Translations under genes and position numbers: made by a program
In this document: positions 1 to 9,518 of the stretch, piece after piece
Position numbering within the stretch: the stretch's first letter is position 1
How the letters are laid out: each line of letters begins with the position of its first letter
NCBI GenBank assembly: GCA_020073565.1
Contig: JAIQEY010000015.1
Coordinates: 49,509-113,508 of the forward strand
DNA from: Terriglobia bacterium
GTDB taxonomy: Bacteria > Acidobacteriota > Terriglobia > Terriglobales > Acidobacteriaceae
DNA: 64,000 bases
Direction of reading: 5' to 3'
The notes under the pieces: model-generated
What the model was told of the DNA's origin: nothing
The model's database searches: none
Seen by the model: the letters and a program-made list of their open reading frames with translations, nothing else

Positions 1-641
1 TAGGTCCAGGCGTAAATGCGGAAACCCGCCTCGGTGCGGACGCTCTGTGTGGCTTGCGGTCCCTTCACTTTGACCGCCCTCTCCTGGGGTACCTTGATTT
101 CCAAGCGCTCGGCCAGCACGATGCCCTCGTGGTGAAAACTGTACTGAAACCAGAACTGTCCTGGAATCAGTGATTTGGTACTGCGCCAGTGCGCCTCATA
201 CTCCAGAATGTCGCCGTCGCTCAATCCCTTAACCGCGACATGTTTTTCCCGGAGGTCGCTATAGAAGGGAGCATTACGTGTAATTTCCGAATCCAGATCC
301 TGTACGTTGTCGGGCGGCGTAACCAGGGTGCTGCCGTCGGCCTTGTGGACCCGCACATAATCGATTTCTACAATCTGGGTTGCGGACTGATAAGGGAAGC
401 TCAATAGTCCCCACTGTTTCACGCCGGCGTCGGTTTGCACGCGTACGCGGCTGGTTTGCGCACGGGTAAAATTGCCGTCGTTGTCGACGGCAATCTTGGT
501 TGACATCTCCTCAATAACAGCGGCCTCTTGGGAGTAATCGTTCCTGGCAGGACTGGCAGGCGGTGAAGTCTGTGCGCGGCCGGCCAGTAACCCCGCCAGC
601 AGGACAGTAAGAGAGGAAAGGACGCACCAAGGCTTGCTCAT
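1..641 (-). CDS. DUF3857 domain protein, secreted (partial, C-terminus off window)
   Basis: The frame is open from an ATG at 641 to the window edge, about 213 residues of the N-terminal part. It begins with a signal peptide (MSKPWCVLSSLTVLLAGLLA, then GRAQ). The following region, with the segments VRVHKADGSTLVTPPDNVQD, RNAPFYSDLREKHV and VKGLSDGDILEYE, matches the beta-rich DUF3857 domain that usually precedes a transglutaminase-like domain in secreted proteins of Acidobacteria and Bacteroidetes. The expected transglutaminase part would lie outside the window. The family is known; its substrate is not. A strong reading of the family comes from the conserved 'G-x-I-hydrophobic-E-Y' step before the GQFWFQY segment. 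Likely periplasmic. Confidence 0.75.
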   Translation of the reverse strand, partial: MSKPWCVLSSLTVLLAGLLAGRAQTSPPASPARNDYSQEAAVIEEMSTKIAVDNDGNFTRAQTSRVRVQTDAGVKQWGLLSFPYQSATQIVEIDYVRVHKADGSTLVTPPDNVQDLDSEITRNAPFYSDLREKHVAVKGLSDGDILEYEAHWRSTKSLIPGQFWFQYSFHHEGIVLAERLEIKVPQERAVKVKGPQATQSVRTEAGFRIYAWT

Positions 642-765
642 ACCGTGCCTGCATTTATCGTTGGCGCGCGAGAAAAAAGCAAGCAAGAAAGCTCATTGGT
701 TCCTGCGCCCGGGATTTTGTGGGCTATCGGCGTCCAGTGTTTAATTGCAGATTAGGGAGGGCCTT

Positions 766-1053
766 ATGTCCACTAAAGAAGCGGTTACCATCGTCAGTCG
801 GGCCTTGGCCATCTATATGTTGTTTTGGTTCTTGAGCGACTTAACCTATCTTCCATCTCACCTATTTTCTCTCTCGCATCATGAAAACGGGTTGAGCACA
901 GCATACTGGCGTGACTCTGAGCGCATCTCCCTGACATTTCTTCTGCTTCGGATGGTGGCGCTCTTTTTCGCCGTGCAATGGTTCTACCGCTCTGGTCCTG
1001 CCATTCAAAGGTACTTCCTGGCTCCCTCGGAAGAAGAAAAGGCGGAGGAGTAG
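766..1053 (+). CDS. Small membrane protein of unknown function
   Basis: A 95-residue protein. The ATG at 766 is chosen because an AGGGAGG ribosome binding site lies just upstream (754-760); a TTG twenty-one bases earlier is in frame but would place the ribosome site inside the gene. Two hydrophobic stretches (around residues 10-27, IVSRALAIYMLFWFLSDL, and 59-75, FLLLRMVALFFAVQWFY) predict two membrane segments, followed by an acidic tail (PSEEEKAEE). I recognise no family. It lies 59 bases ahead of leuS on the same strand, and may or may not be co-transcribed with it. Confidence 0.7.
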   Translation: MSTKEAVTIVSRALAIYMLFWFLSDLTYLPSHLFSLSHHENGLSTAYWRDSERISLTFLLLRMVALFFAVQWFYRSGPAIQRYFLAPSEEEKAEE

Positions 1054-1112
1054 AACGGTAATTCCTGAGCTGGTTCTGTCGCATTGTAAAATAAAGGTTT
1101 ATCTCTGCTATC

Positions 1113-3671
1113 GTGAATCCTTCTATGCCACAGGAAGACAAATCCGTAACCGCCACCCGCGACGACCGCTACGACGCGCAGCGCATCGAGCAGAAATGGG
1201 CCGAGCGCTGGCAAAGCGATCCTTCGCTCTATGCCGCTGAGCCGAACTCGACCAAGCCAAAGTATTACGTATTGGAGATGCTGCCCTATCCTTCCGGCGC
1301 GCTGCACATGGGGCACGTGCGCAATTACGCCATCGGAGACGCCCTGGCGCGCTACATGTGGATGAACGGATACAACGTGCTGCATCCCATGGGGTGGGAT
1401 TCGTTCGGCCTGCCGGCGGAGAATGCTGCCATCAAGAACAATACGCCGCCGCGCGAGTGGACCCTGCAAAACATCGCGGCCATGAAGGTGCAGATGAAGC
1501 GCCTTGGGTTCGCCTATGACTGGTCAACCGAAGTTACAACGTGCCTGCCCGAGTACTACCGCTGGAACCAGTGGTTCTTCCTGAAGTTGTATGAACAGGG
1601 ATTAGCGTATCGGAAGAAGAGCAAGGTCAACTGGTGTCCGCAGTGCGCAACCGTCCTGGCGAATGAGCAGGTGGTGGGAGGAAACTGCTGGCGGCACGAA
1701 GACACGCCGGTTGTGCAGCGCGAACTGGAACAGTGGTTTCTGCGGACCACGAAGTACGCGGATGAGTTGCTGAGCGGGTTGGAAAAGCTGCCGGGGTGGC
1801 CGGAAAAAGTCCGCATCATGCAGCAGAACTGGATCGGGCGCAGCGAAGGCACGCTGGTGGATTTCGATTTGGGCGGGACCGTGGGGCCGGCAGGGTCGAC
1901 GATCACGGTGTTCACAACGCGGGTCGACACGATCTATGGCGCGACCTCGGTACAGCTGGCGCCGGAGCATCCGATCGTCTCGGACATGATTGCGCGCGAC
2001 GCGAAACTGCGCAATCAGGTGGAAGAGTTGATTGCCGAACAGCGCCGGGCAAAAGAAGCGGGAGACATTGGCGAAATCGAGAAGCATGGAGTGTTTACGG
2101 GCCGCTACGCGAAGAATCCGTATAACGGCGAAGCGGTGCCGGTGTGGGTAGCGAATTACATCCTGATGGACTACGGTACGGGCGCGATCATGAGCGTGCC
2201 GGCGCATGATGAACGCGACTACGAGTTCGCCAAGAAGTACAACCTGGAGATCCGGCTGGTGATTTTGCCGGCGAGCAGCGATCCGGAAGAAACGGTGGCC
2301 GAACCAACGCTGCCCTTCACCACCATGGACGGGATTCTGGTCAACTCGGGCGAGTTCAGCGGATTGCGCTGCGAGGAAGCGATCGAGAAGATGTCCGCAC
2401 TCGCTGAAGAAAAGAAGTTTGGCAAGGCGACGGTTACGTTCCGGCTGAAGGATTGGGGCATCTCGCGGCAGCGCTATTGGGGCACGCCGATCCCGATGGT
2501 GTACTGCGAAAAGGATGGCGTGGTGCCGGTGGCGGAAAAAGATCTGCCGGTGATTTTGCCGGACAAGGTGAACATCACGCTCACGGGCGGCTCCCCGCTG
2601 CTCAATGTGCCGGAGTTCCTGAATACCACGTGTCCGAAGTGCGGAGGTCCAGCACGGCGCGAGACGGACACGATGGATACGTTCGTGGATTCGTCGTGGT
2701 ACTTCTACCGCTATGCCGACGCGCACAACGACAAGGCGCCGTTCGAGACGAAGAAGATTGCCTACTGGTTTCCGATCGATCAGTACATTGGCGGCGTGGA
2801 ACACGCGATCCTCCACCTGATTTATTCGCGCTTCTGGACAAAGTTCATGCGCGACATGGGGCTGGTGAAAAACGACGAACCCGCGCAACGCCTGTTCACG
2901 CAGGGCATGGTGATCAAGGACGGCGCAAAGATGTCGAAGAACCTGGGGAACGTGGTGTCGCCGGACGAGATGGTGGCGCGCTACGGAGCCGATGCCGCGC
3001 GGCTCTACAGCCTGTTTGCGGCGCCTCCGGACCGCGATCTGGACTGGCAGGATACGGGGATCGAAGGGATCCAGCGGTTCCTCGGGCGCGTGTACCGGTT
3101 CTTCGTGCGCAATGCGAAGCCGGAGCATCCGGAGTGGCGCAAGCCTGTTCCGGCGGAGTTATCGGCCGAGGCACGCGCGATTCAGCGCAAACTGCACCAG
3201 ACCATTAAGCGCGTCAGCGACGATTTTCAGGGACGCTGGCACTTCAACACCTGCATCGCCGCGATCATGGAACTGCTGAACGAGGTCTATGGAGCGGAAG
3301 AAGCGATTGCGGCTGCGCAAGTTCCAGTGTCGTTGATTGCAGAAGTACAGCGGGGCATTGTGCTGTTGCTGGCGCCGATGGCTCCGTATCTCGCGCATGA
3401 ACTGTGGGAGATGATTGGCGAGAAGGGTAGTCTGCTGAAGGCGTCGTGGCCGAAATACGATGCGGCGTTGGCGGCGGAAGACGAGATCGAGATTCCGGTG
3501 CAGATCAATGGGAAGCTGCGCAGCAAGGTCGTGGTGCCCGCAGCGTCCACCGATGATCAGGTGCAGCAAGCGGCGCTGTCCGACGAGAAAGTGAAGACGG
3601 CAATCGCGGGGAAACAGGTTGTAAAGGTCATCGTGGTACCGAAGAAGCTGGTGAATATTGTAGTTCGATAA
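1113..3671 (+). CDS. leuS: Leucyl-tRNA synthetase
   Basis: Charges tRNA-Leu with leucine in the cytoplasm, an essential step of translation. The 852-residue length fits bacterial LeuRS. The class I signature appears as HMGH (residues 65-68) in [17 protein letters not shown] and as KMSKN (about 606-610). The CP1 editing domain is present, with the threonine-rich [11 protein letters not shown] motif and the [14 protein letters not shown] segment. A cysteine pair (WCPQCA, and TTCPKCGG further on) may bind zinc. The C-terminal part ends in a short domain finishing VNIVVR. The start is GTG at 1113; ATG at 1125 is an in-frame alternative, and neither has a convincing ribosome binding site. Confidence 0.97.
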   Translation: MNPSMPQEDKSVTATRDDRYDAQRIEQKWAERWQSDPSLYAAEPNSTKPKYYVLEMLPYPSGALHMGHVRNYAIGDALARYMWMNGYNVLHPMGWDSFGLPAENAAIKNNTPPREWTLQNIAAMKVQMKRLGFAYDWSTEVTTCLPEYYRWNQWFFLKLYEQGLAYRKKSKVNWCPQCATVLANEQVVGGNCWRHEDTPVVQRELEQWFLRTTKYADELLSGLEKLPGWPEKVRIMQQNWIGRSEGTLVDFDLGGTVGPAGSTITVFTTRVDTIYGATSVQLAPEHPIVSDMIARDAKLRNQVEELIAEQRRAKEAGDIGEIEKHGVFTGRYAKNPYNGEAVPVWVANYILMDYGTGAIMSVPAHDERDYEFAKKYNLEIRLVILPASSDPEETVAEPTLPFTTMDGILVNSGEFSGLRCEEAIEKMSALAEEKKFGKATVTFRLKDWGISRQRYWGTPIPMVYCEKDGVVPVAEKDLPVILPDKVNITLTGGSPLLNVPEFLNTTCPKCGGPARRETDTMDTFVDSSWYFYRYADAHNDKAPFETKKIAYWFPIDQYIGGVEHAILHLIYSRFWTKFMRDMGLVKNDEPAQRLFTQGMVIKDGAKMSKNLGNVVSPDEMVARYGADAARLYSLFAAPPDRDLDWQDTGIEGIQRFLGRVYRFFVRNAKPEHPEWRKPVPAELSAEARAIQRKLHQTIKRVSDDFQGRWHFNTCIAAIMELLNEVYGAEEAIAAAQVPVSLIAEVQRGIVLLLAPMAPYLAHELWEMIGEKGSLLKASWPKYDAALAAEDEIEIPVQINGKLRSKVVVPAASTDDQVQQAALSDEKVKTAIAGKQVVKVIVVPKKLVNIVVR

Positions 3672-3677
3672 CGGAAC

Positions 3678-3773
3678 TGCGAGCCACGGGCTGCGAGCTT
3701 CGAGCTTCGAGCAAACCCCTCAGAGACAGAAGACTTTGGTTGCTCGCAGCTCGTGGCTCGTAGCTCGAAGCTG
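3678..3773. repeat. Imperfect palindromic repeat between leuS and guaA
   Basis: The gap holds an inverted pair built from repeats of the word GAGCTTCGAGC / GCTCGAAGCTC. The left arm (GAGCCACGGGCTGCGAGC, 3680-3697) pairs with the complement of GCTCGCAGCTCGTGGCTC (right arm, from about 3741) with one mismatch over 18 bases; further GCTTCGAGC words extend both arms. It could form a long hairpin after leuS. It looks like a REP-type dispersed element rather than a classical terminator, as no T-run follows. Confidence 0.7.
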
Positions 3774-3817
3774 GTTAGCCAGTTTGCAACTCAGCGTTCA
3801 ATCTGAGAAACTCATCC

Positions 3818-5500
3818 GTGGAAACCCAATCCATCGTTGTCCTCGACTTCGGGGCGCAGTATTCGCAGCTGATTGCGCGCCGCATCCGCGAAAACAAAGT
3901 CTTTTCTGTCGTCTTGCCGTTCAACGCCAGCCTGGACGAAATCCGCAGCTACTCGCCCGTGGGGATTGTGCTGTCGGGCGGGCCGTCATCCGTGTACGAC
4001 AAGGGTGCGCCGCATGCCGACAAGAAAGTGTTTGACCTCGGCGTGCCCGTGCTCGGCATCTGCTACGGATTGCAGTTCATGGTGTACGCCCTGGGCGGCA
4101 AGGTGCGTCCGGCGGAGAAACGTGAGTACGGCCAGGCGAGGGTAGAACTGCAAGTTAGCGATTCGCAGCTGTTTCAGGGACTGCCGAAGTTGCTGGCCGT
4201 GTGGATGTCGCATGGCGACTCGGCAGAGGAATTGCCGCCGGGGTTCCGGCTAACCGCGAAGACTCCGAATGCGATTGCGGCGATTGAGAACGCCGAGCGG
4301 AAGATGTGGGCGGTGCAGTTTCATCCCGAGGTGCACCATACGCCGCTGGGCTCGGACATTCTGCGGAACTTTGCCTTAAACATCTGTGGGGCAGCGCCGA
4401 ACTGGACCGGGCAACACTTCATTGATGCAACGGTCGCACAGGTGAAGCGGCAAGTCGGGAGCGGGCGGGCAATCTGCGCGCTTTCGGGCGGCGTGGATTC
4501 TTCCGTCGCCGCGGTGCTGGTGGATCGGGCTCTCCGCGACGACCGCGGCAAGCCTGCCTTGAGCGGAGCCGAAGGGTCGCGGCTGACCTGCGTGTTCGTC
4601 AACAACGGAGTGCTGCGCAAGAACGAATTCGAAAAAGTGCAGCAGAACCTGCGCGACAAGCTAGGGCTTCACCTCGTGGCCGTGGACGCGACCGACCGAT
4701 TCATGAACAAGCTGGCGGGCGTCACCGATCCGGAAACGAAGCGCAAGATCATCGGCAAAGAGTTCATCGAGGTCTTCGAAGACGAAGCACGCAAACTTAT
4801 CGCGAACGCCTCAGAAAAAGGTTCGTGGAAGGGCACGGCTTCAGCCGTGCCGACACGGACCCGCCCTGACGCGGCTTTAGCCGCTGAGGGCCGCCGGCTG
4901 GAACTGGAAGACTTCTGGCTCGTGCAAGGCACTCTCTATCCCGACGTGATCGAGTCACGCTCGGTACGCGGCCCGTCCGAGGTCATCAAGTCGCATCACA
5001 ACGTGGGCGGGCTTCCAGAAAAGATGAAGCTCAAGCTGATCGAGCCGCTCAAAGACCTGTTCAAAGACGAAGTGCGCCGCATCGGCCGCGACTTAGGCAT
5101 GCCCGAAGATATCCTGCAGCGGCAACCATTCCCCGGGCCGGGGTTGGCCGTAAGGATTTTGGGTGAGGTAACCAAAGAACGCGCTGACTTGCTGCGCGAG
5201 TGCGACGACATTGTGGTCGGCGAGATCAAGAAGGCCGGGCTCTATCAGAAAATCTGGCAGTCGTTTGCGGTGCTGCTGCCCGTGATGTCGGTCGGCGTGA
5301 TGGGCGACCAGCGAACCTACGCTTATACGTGTGCGATCCGCGCCGTGCATTCCGAAGACGGGATGACGGCCGACTGGGTGCCGCTGCCGTATGAAGTGCT
5401 GAAGACGATTTCGAACCGCATCGTGAATGAGGTGCGCGGGGTCAACCGGGTGGTGTACGACATCACGTCGAAGCCGCCCGGAACGATTGAGTGGGAGTAG
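3818..5500 (+). CDS. guaA: GMP synthase (glutamine-hydrolysing), with two in-frame repeat insertions
   Basis: Converts XMP to GMP using glutamine and ATP, in the last step of guanine nucleotide synthesis. The N-terminal class I amidotransferase domain has the nucleophile Cys82 in GICYGLQF and the His-Glu pair in QFHPEVHH. The ATP-pyrophosphatase domain has the P-loop SGGVDSS (about residues 223-229), and the C-terminal dimerisation domain ends KPPGTIEWE. At 560 residues it is longer than the E. coli enzyme (525). The excess is explained by two extra segments, residues about 242-254 and 328-361, encoded by palindromic repeat DNA; both fall at expected surface loops between conserved blocks (before [10 protein letters not shown] and before [10 protein letters not shown]). 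The start is GTG. The next gene starts 4 bases after the stop. Confidence 0.97.
   Translation: METQSIVVLDFGAQYSQLIARRIRENKVFSVVLPFNASLDEIRSYSPVGIVLSGGPSSVYDKGAPHADKKVFDLGVPVLGICYGLQFMVYALGGKVRPAEKREYGQARVELQVSDSQLFQGLPKLLAVWMSHGDSAEELPPGFRLTAKTPNAIAAIENAERKMWAVQFHPEVHHTPLGSDILRNFALNICGAAPNWTGQHFIDATVAQVKRQVGSGRAICALSGGVDSSVAAVLVDRALRDDRGKPALSGAEGSRLTCVFVNNGVLRKNEFEKVQQNLRDKLGLHLVAVDATDRFMNKLAGVTDPETKRKIIGKEFIEVFEDEARKLIANASEKGSWKGTASAVPTRTRPDAALAAEGRRLELEDFWLVQGTLYPDVIESRSVRGPSEVIKSHHNVGGLPEKMKLKLIEPLKDLFKDEVRRIGRDLGMPEDILQRQPFPGPGLAVRILGEVTKERADLLRECDDIVVGEIKKAGLYQKIWQSFAVLLPVMSVGVMGDQRTYAYTCAIRAVHSEDGMTADWVPLPYEVLKTISNRIVNEVRGVNRVVYDITSKPPGTIEWE
4541..4579. repeat. Repeat-derived in-frame insertion 1 within guaA
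   Basis: These 39 bases encode [18 protein letters not shown] sequence where GuaA homologues pass directly from the helix after SGGVDSS to the strand LTCVFV. The DNA core (CTTGAGCGGAGCCGAAGG) resembles the GAGCGGAG(T/C)CGAAGG word seen in the intergenic palindrome at 45788-45968. That the segment is inserted is inferred from comparison with remembered E. coli GuaA. Confidence 0.65.
4799..4900. repeat. Repeat-derived in-frame insertion 2 within guaA (composite palindrome)
   Basis: About 100 bases encode residues 328-361, absent from typical GuaA between ARKL and [10 protein letters not shown]. They contain two perfect hairpins: GGCACGGCT-TC-AGCCGTGCC (9-bp stem, 4832-4851) and GCGGCT-TT-AGCCGC (6-bp stem, 4871-4884). 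The same pair of hairpin words, in the same order and with nearly the same spacing (40 versus 42 bases), lies between lepB and rnc at 53189-53247. This makes it a copy of a dispersed composite element that inserted without breaking the reading frame. Confidence 0.75.
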
Positions 5501-5504
5501 AATC

Positions 5505-6359
5505 ATGAGCGAAAGCGACCTCCAAGCTCTCGAATACCTAGTCGCACGTGACCAACTTCGCCCGCTTTCGGGCCTCGCCACAACGGCATTGCTACACAAT
5601 GACCACCGATGGGTATTGGTTATTCTTGCCTGGGCACAAGAAAATAAGATTCTGCCCAGGCCCTGCGACCTTGTGATGCTTGACTATCACTCCGATGGCA
5701 ACCCTTCCATCGCATTGGATTCTGAAGATGGCCTCGCGGCAATCGCGCAATGCAGACGAACAGGATCAATCGCTGACGCCATAGTTCTCTGTGACAAGCA
5801 CCTTCGGCCAGATGATGGTGACTGGGTGAAAGCTGGGATGGAGATTGGGTCGATACGACATACCGTGGCGTTTGGTGTTGAGACGCGAGAAAAGGACACC
5901 ATATACACCGATCGGGCCGACCAACAACATCAATTCTGGGTGATCTCTCACATTGGAGATGCACTGGCATGGCAAGGTCGTCTATCAGATGCTCACTACA
6001 GAAGCTCGTATCAACCCTTGTGGGACATCCTGGCTTGGGATCCACCAAACTTCACAAGAGCAGATCGACACCTGGCGTTTAGCATTGATTTGGATTACTT
6101 CGCCGTTCATGCGGGGTATCTTGACTGCACTTTTCCATGGCCTCAGGCAGTGTACGAGCGTCAATTTAGTAGTCCATCGATCGCCCCCACTACAAGGGGC
6201 TACACTGCTCAGACTTTTCTAAACGGTATTTTGAGCCAGTCCGCGCTGGTGACCATTGCACGTGAGCCCGCCTACTGCGGCGGTGAAGCCGAATGCGACC
6301 AGATATTTGGCGATGTCAATCGTTGGCTGTTCGGAAACGCGATCAGCATCACTCGGTAA
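5505..6359 (+). CDS. UPF0489-like protein of unknown function
   Basis: A 284-residue soluble protein. ATG at 5505 follows GGGAG (5493-5497), which overlaps the guaA stop, suggesting translational coupling. Two acidic motifs stand out: MLDYHSDGN near residue 55 and FSIDLDYFAVHAG near residue 190. This layout resembles the UPF0489 family (arginase/deacetylase-like fold with His-Asp metal sites), but the match is by eye and tentative. Codon use looks less GC-biased than guaA and hutU on either side, so recent transfer is possible. No catalytic function can be assigned. Confidence 0.6.
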   Translation: MSESDLQALEYLVARDQLRPLSGLATTALLHNDHRWVLVILAWAQENKILPRPCDLVMLDYHSDGNPSIALDSEDGLAAIAQCRRTGSIADAIVLCDKHLRPDDGDWVKAGMEIGSIRHTVAFGVETREKDTIYTDRADQQHQFWVISHIGDALAWQGRLSDAHYRSSYQPLWDILAWDPPNFTRADRHLAFSIDLDYFAVHAGYLDCTFPWPQAVYERQFSSPSIAPTTRGYTAQTFLNGILSQSALVTIAREPAYCGGEAECDQIFGDVNRWLFGNAISITR

Positions 6360-6392
6360 TTCATTTTCGCGAATGTTAAGTATGATATAGCG

Positions 6393-8075
6393 ATGCCCGT
6401 CGAAACTGAAACACCGACATCTGCCTACTCCCGCATCCGCGCACCGCGCGGCACCACCCTCTCCTGCAAAGGTTGGCAGCAGGAAGCGGCCATGCGCATG
6501 CTCATGAACAATCTCGACGAGGAAGTGGCCGAGCGCCCGCAGGACCTCGTCGTGTATGGCGGCACGGGCAAGGCCGCGCGCAACTGGGATTGCTATCACG
6601 CCATCGTTCACTCGCTGAAGAATCTTGAGAACGACGAGACGTTGCTGGTGCAGTCGGGCAAGCCGGTCGGCGTGTTCAAGACGCACGAACACGCTCCTCG
6701 CGTGCTGATTGCCAACTCGAACCTGGTTGGGCATTTTTCCAACTGGGAGAAGTTCAACGAACTTGAGCGCGCCGGGCTGATGATGTACGGACAGATGACG
6801 GCGGGGTCGTGGATTTACATCGGGTCGCAGGGGATTGTGCAGGGGACGTACGAGACGTTTGCGGCGGCGGGCGCGAAGCATTTTGGTGGCGACCTGAGCG
6901 GGAAACTGATCGTCTCGGGCGGCATGGGCGGGATGGGTGGCGCGCAGCCGCTGGCGGCGACGATGAATGGCGCGGCGTTTCTTGGGATTGATGTCGACCC
7001 GGAGCGGATCAAGAAGCGGCTGAAGACGGGGTACTGCGATTTTCTCGTCACGACGCTCGACGAGGCGCTGCGGATTCTTAAGAACGCGGTGCGCAAGAAA
7101 GAGAACGTTTCGGTCGGGCTGGTGGGCAATTGCGCCGACATTATTCCGGAACTGGCCAAGCGCGGCGTGGTGCCGGACATTTTGACGGACCAGACTTCGG
7201 CGCACGATCCGCTGAATGGGTACGTGCCGAACGGCATGACGTTCGAAGCGGCGCTGGAATTGCGCGCGCGCGATCCGCACGCGTATCAGGAGCGGTCGCT
7301 CGATGCGATGGCGCGGCATGTCGAGGGCATGCTGCGTCTGCAGAAGATGGGCTCGGTCACGTTCGACTATGGCAACAACATCCGGACGTTTGCCTTTCAG
7401 CGTGGTGTCAAGAACGCTTACGATTTTCCGGGATTTGTGCCGGCGTACATTCGTCCGCTGTTTTGCGAGGGGCGCGGGCCGTTCCGCTGGGCGGCCTTGT
7501 CAGGCGAGGCATCGGATATCGCAATCACAGACGATCTCGTGCTCGAACTCTTCCCCGCAAACCTCAGCCTGCGGCGCTGGATTGAGCTGGCGAAGAAGCG
7601 CATCAAGTTCCAAGGACTGCCGGCGCGCATCTGCTGGCTCGGCTACGGCGAGCGCGCACAGTTCGGCCTCGCGATCAACGATCTGGTCAAGAAGGGCAAG
7701 ATCAAGGCGCCCATCGTGATTGGGCGCGATCATCTCGATTGCGGTTCGGTCGCTTCGCCATTCCGCGAGACGGAGAGCATGAAAGACGGCACCGACGCCG
7801 TCGCCGATTGGCCGCTGCTGAATGCGCTGGTGAATACGGCGGCGGGCGCGTCGTGGGTGTCGATTCACAACGGCGGCGGAGTGGGGATTGGCTACTCGCT
7901 GCACGCGGGGCAAGTCACAGTTGCCGACGGTACTGACATGATGGCCAAGAGGATTGAGCGCGTGCTGACGACGGATCCGGGGATGGGCGTGATCCGGCAC
8001 GTGGACGCGGGGTACGACGAGGCGAAGGAATTCGCAGAGAAGAGCGGCGTGAAGGTGCCCATGAGCCGTCGTTAG
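6393..8075 (+). CDS. hutU: Urocanate hydratase
   Basis: Second enzyme of histidine degradation: hydrates urocanate to imidazolone propionate using bound NAD+. The 560-residue length is standard. Family blocks are clear along the chain: [51 protein letters not shown], the glycine-rich NAD-binding [15 protein letters not shown], and [14 protein letters not shown], then [19 protein letters not shown] near the C-terminal third and the closing [11 protein letters not shown]. The start is ATG 6393; no strong ribosome binding site is visible. hutI follows 122 bases downstream on the same strand, which fits a hut operon; hutH is not in this window. Confidence 0.97.
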   Translation: MPVETETPTSAYSRIRAPRGTTLSCKGWQQEAAMRMLMNNLDEEVAERPQDLVVYGGTGKAARNWDCYHAIVHSLKNLENDETLLVQSGKPVGVFKTHEHAPRVLIANSNLVGHFSNWEKFNELERAGLMMYGQMTAGSWIYIGSQGIVQGTYETFAAAGAKHFGGDLSGKLIVSGGMGGMGGAQPLAATMNGAAFLGIDVDPERIKKRLKTGYCDFLVTTLDEALRILKNAVRKKENVSVGLVGNCADIIPELAKRGVVPDILTDQTSAHDPLNGYVPNGMTFEAALELRARDPHAYQERSLDAMARHVEGMLRLQKMGSVTFDYGNNIRTFAFQRGVKNAYDFPGFVPAYIRPLFCEGRGPFRWAALSGEASDIAITDDLVLELFPANLSLRRWIELAKKRIKFQGLPARICWLGYGERAQFGLAINDLVKKGKIKAPIVIGRDHLDCGSVASPFRETESMKDGTDAVADWPLLNALVNTAAGASWVSIHNGGGVGIGYSLHAGQVTVADGTDMMAKRIERVLTTDPGMGVIRHVDAGYDEAKEFAEKSGVKVPMSRR

Positions 8076-8087
8076 AGAGGTTGTGTG

Positions 8088-8109
8088 GGGACGGGCGCCC
8101 TCGCCCGTC
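8088..8109. repeat. Hairpin repeat between hutU and hutI
   Basis: A perfect 9-bp stem with a 4-base loop: GGACGGGCG-CCCT-CGCCCGTCC. It belongs to the GGGC...GCCC hairpin type also seen, with sequence drift, near 12011, 28598 and 58249. A further repeat-like stretch (CCTCCCTTCGGCTTCGCG) lies around 8146-8163. No T-run follows, so it is unlikely to be a strong terminator. Confidence 0.7.
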
Positions 8110-8197
8110 CAAGCCGAGCGCAGCTCGTCAAAAGACTGCGGATTCCTCCCTTCGGCTTCGCGTAGGGTCGGGGTCACAATCCTGTTATGGTGATTCG

Positions 8198-9466
8198 GTG
8201 AGATCAAAGCCGTTGTTGCTGGTGAACATCGGCCAGCTTGTCACGTTGCGCGGATCCAGTATTGGCCCCCGGCGCGGGTCCTCCCTTTCTGAACTTGGAA
8301 TCATTGCGAACGCCGCCATCCTTTGTCTCGGCGGGATGATTGTCTCCGTCGGCCGCACGAAAGACGCCCTGCGCGATCCCTGGCTGAAGAAAAATCGAAA
8401 ACGAGTCACTGAAATCGACTGCCGTGGCCACGTGGTGCTGCCGGGGTTCGTTGATTCGCATACGCATCCTGTCTTCACGCACCCGCGGCTGCTGGACTTT
8501 GAGAAGCGCATTGCCGGCGCGAACTACGAAGAGATTGCTGAGGCGGGTGGCGGTATTCGATCGAGTATCGAGGGTGTGCGCAAAGCAAGCAAGGCCGCGT
8601 TAACGGAGATGGTCGCAGCGGCCTTGCAGGACATGGCTCGCCATGGGACGACGACGGTTGAAGCCAAGTCGGGATACGGTCTGAACCTTGAATCGGAACT
8701 GAAGGCACTTGCAGTGATTCGCGCCGCGGCGCGGCGGTGGCCGGGCACCGTTGTGCCTACCTTTCTCGGAGCGCATGTTGTTCCGCCTGAGTACCGCGAG
8801 CGATCCCAGGAATACGTCAAGCTCGTGTGCGAGGAGATGATTCCGGCGGTTGCAAGAGGCAACCTGGCGCGGTTCGTCGATGTCTTTTGCGATCGCGGGG
8901 CTTTTAGTGGAGAAGAGACGGCGAAGATTTTTCAAGCTGCTGAGGAGCACGGGCTCGCGGTTCGCGCTCACATGGGGCAACTCACCGAAACTCGCCTGCA
9001 ACCTTTCTTGCGATTCAACCCGGCGTCCCTCGATCACATGGACCACGTTCATGACGCCGACCTTCCTCTGCTGGCCGCCAGCGGTACCGTAGCAACGTTC
9101 GTCCCGGGTGCGAATTATTTTCTGGGCTTGAACCGGTATCCGGAGGCGCGACGATTTATCGAGTCGGGCGCAGCGGTGGCGCTGGCGACCGACTATAACC
9201 CGGGATCTTCGCCGACGCTCAGCATGCCGATGGCGATGTCGCTGGCGTGTACGCACATGAAAATGACTCCCGCCGAAGCAATCACGGCCGCCACGATCAA
9301 TGGAGCCTGGGCACTGCGCCTAGCAGACCGCAAAGGCAGCGTCGAGCCGGGGAAAGATGCGGACCTCGCCGTTTTCGACGCAGAAGACTACCGCGAGATT
9401 CCTTACTGGTTCGGCGTGAATCGTTGCGAACTGACCGTCATGAACGGCATGCCTGCTGAATCTTGA
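8198..9466 (+). CDS. hutI: Imidazolonepropionase
   Basis: Third enzyme of histidine degradation: opens the imidazolone ring of 4-imidazolone-5-propionate to give formiminoglutamate. It is a metal-dependent amidohydrolase, about 422 residues from the GTG at 8198. Metal-binding DSHTHPVF follows GHVVLPGFV; later blocks include RHGTTTVEAKSGYGLN, TFLGAHVVPPEY, VRAHMGQLT, and ATDYNPGSSPT with the expected Asp. An open frame extends upstream to 8081 but runs through the repeat region and encodes low-quality sequence, so the GTG after it is preferred. It works directly on the product of hutU upstream. Confidence 0.93.
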   Translation: MRSKPLLLVNIGQLVTLRGSSIGPRRGSSLSELGIIANAAILCLGGMIVSVGRTKDALRDPWLKKNRKRVTEIDCRGHVVLPGFVDSHTHPVFTHPRLLDFEKRIAGANYEEIAEAGGGIRSSIEGVRKASKAALTEMVAAALQDMARHGTTTVEAKSGYGLNLESELKALAVIRAAARRWPGTVVPTFLGAHVVPPEYRERSQEYVKLVCEEMIPAVARGNLARFVDVFCDRGAFSGEETAKIFQAAEEHGLAVRAHMGQLTETRLQPFLRFNPASLDHMDHVHDADLPLLAASGTVATFVPGANYFLGLNRYPEARRFIESGAAVALATDYNPGSSPTLSMPMAMSLACTHMKMTPAEAITAATINGAWALRLADRKGSVEPGKDADLAVFDAEDYREIPYWFGVNRCELTVMNGMPAES

Positions 9467-9518
9467 AGCGGCCGATGGTCACTCATATTCCGGAGCACGA
9501 TCTGGCCAAAGCGGTTCC

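Noticed and set aside
1602..3128. Long minus-strand open frame inside leuS
   Set aside because: It is a shadow of leuS caused by GC-rich codon use; the translation is rich in Arg and His and has no family character.
6219..7319. Long minus-strand open frame within hutU
   Set aside because: Overlaps the clear urocanate hydratase and has the same shadow composition.
8081..8197. Upstream start of hutI
   Set aside because: The added sequence is made from repeat DNA, and imidazolonepropionases do not have such an extension.
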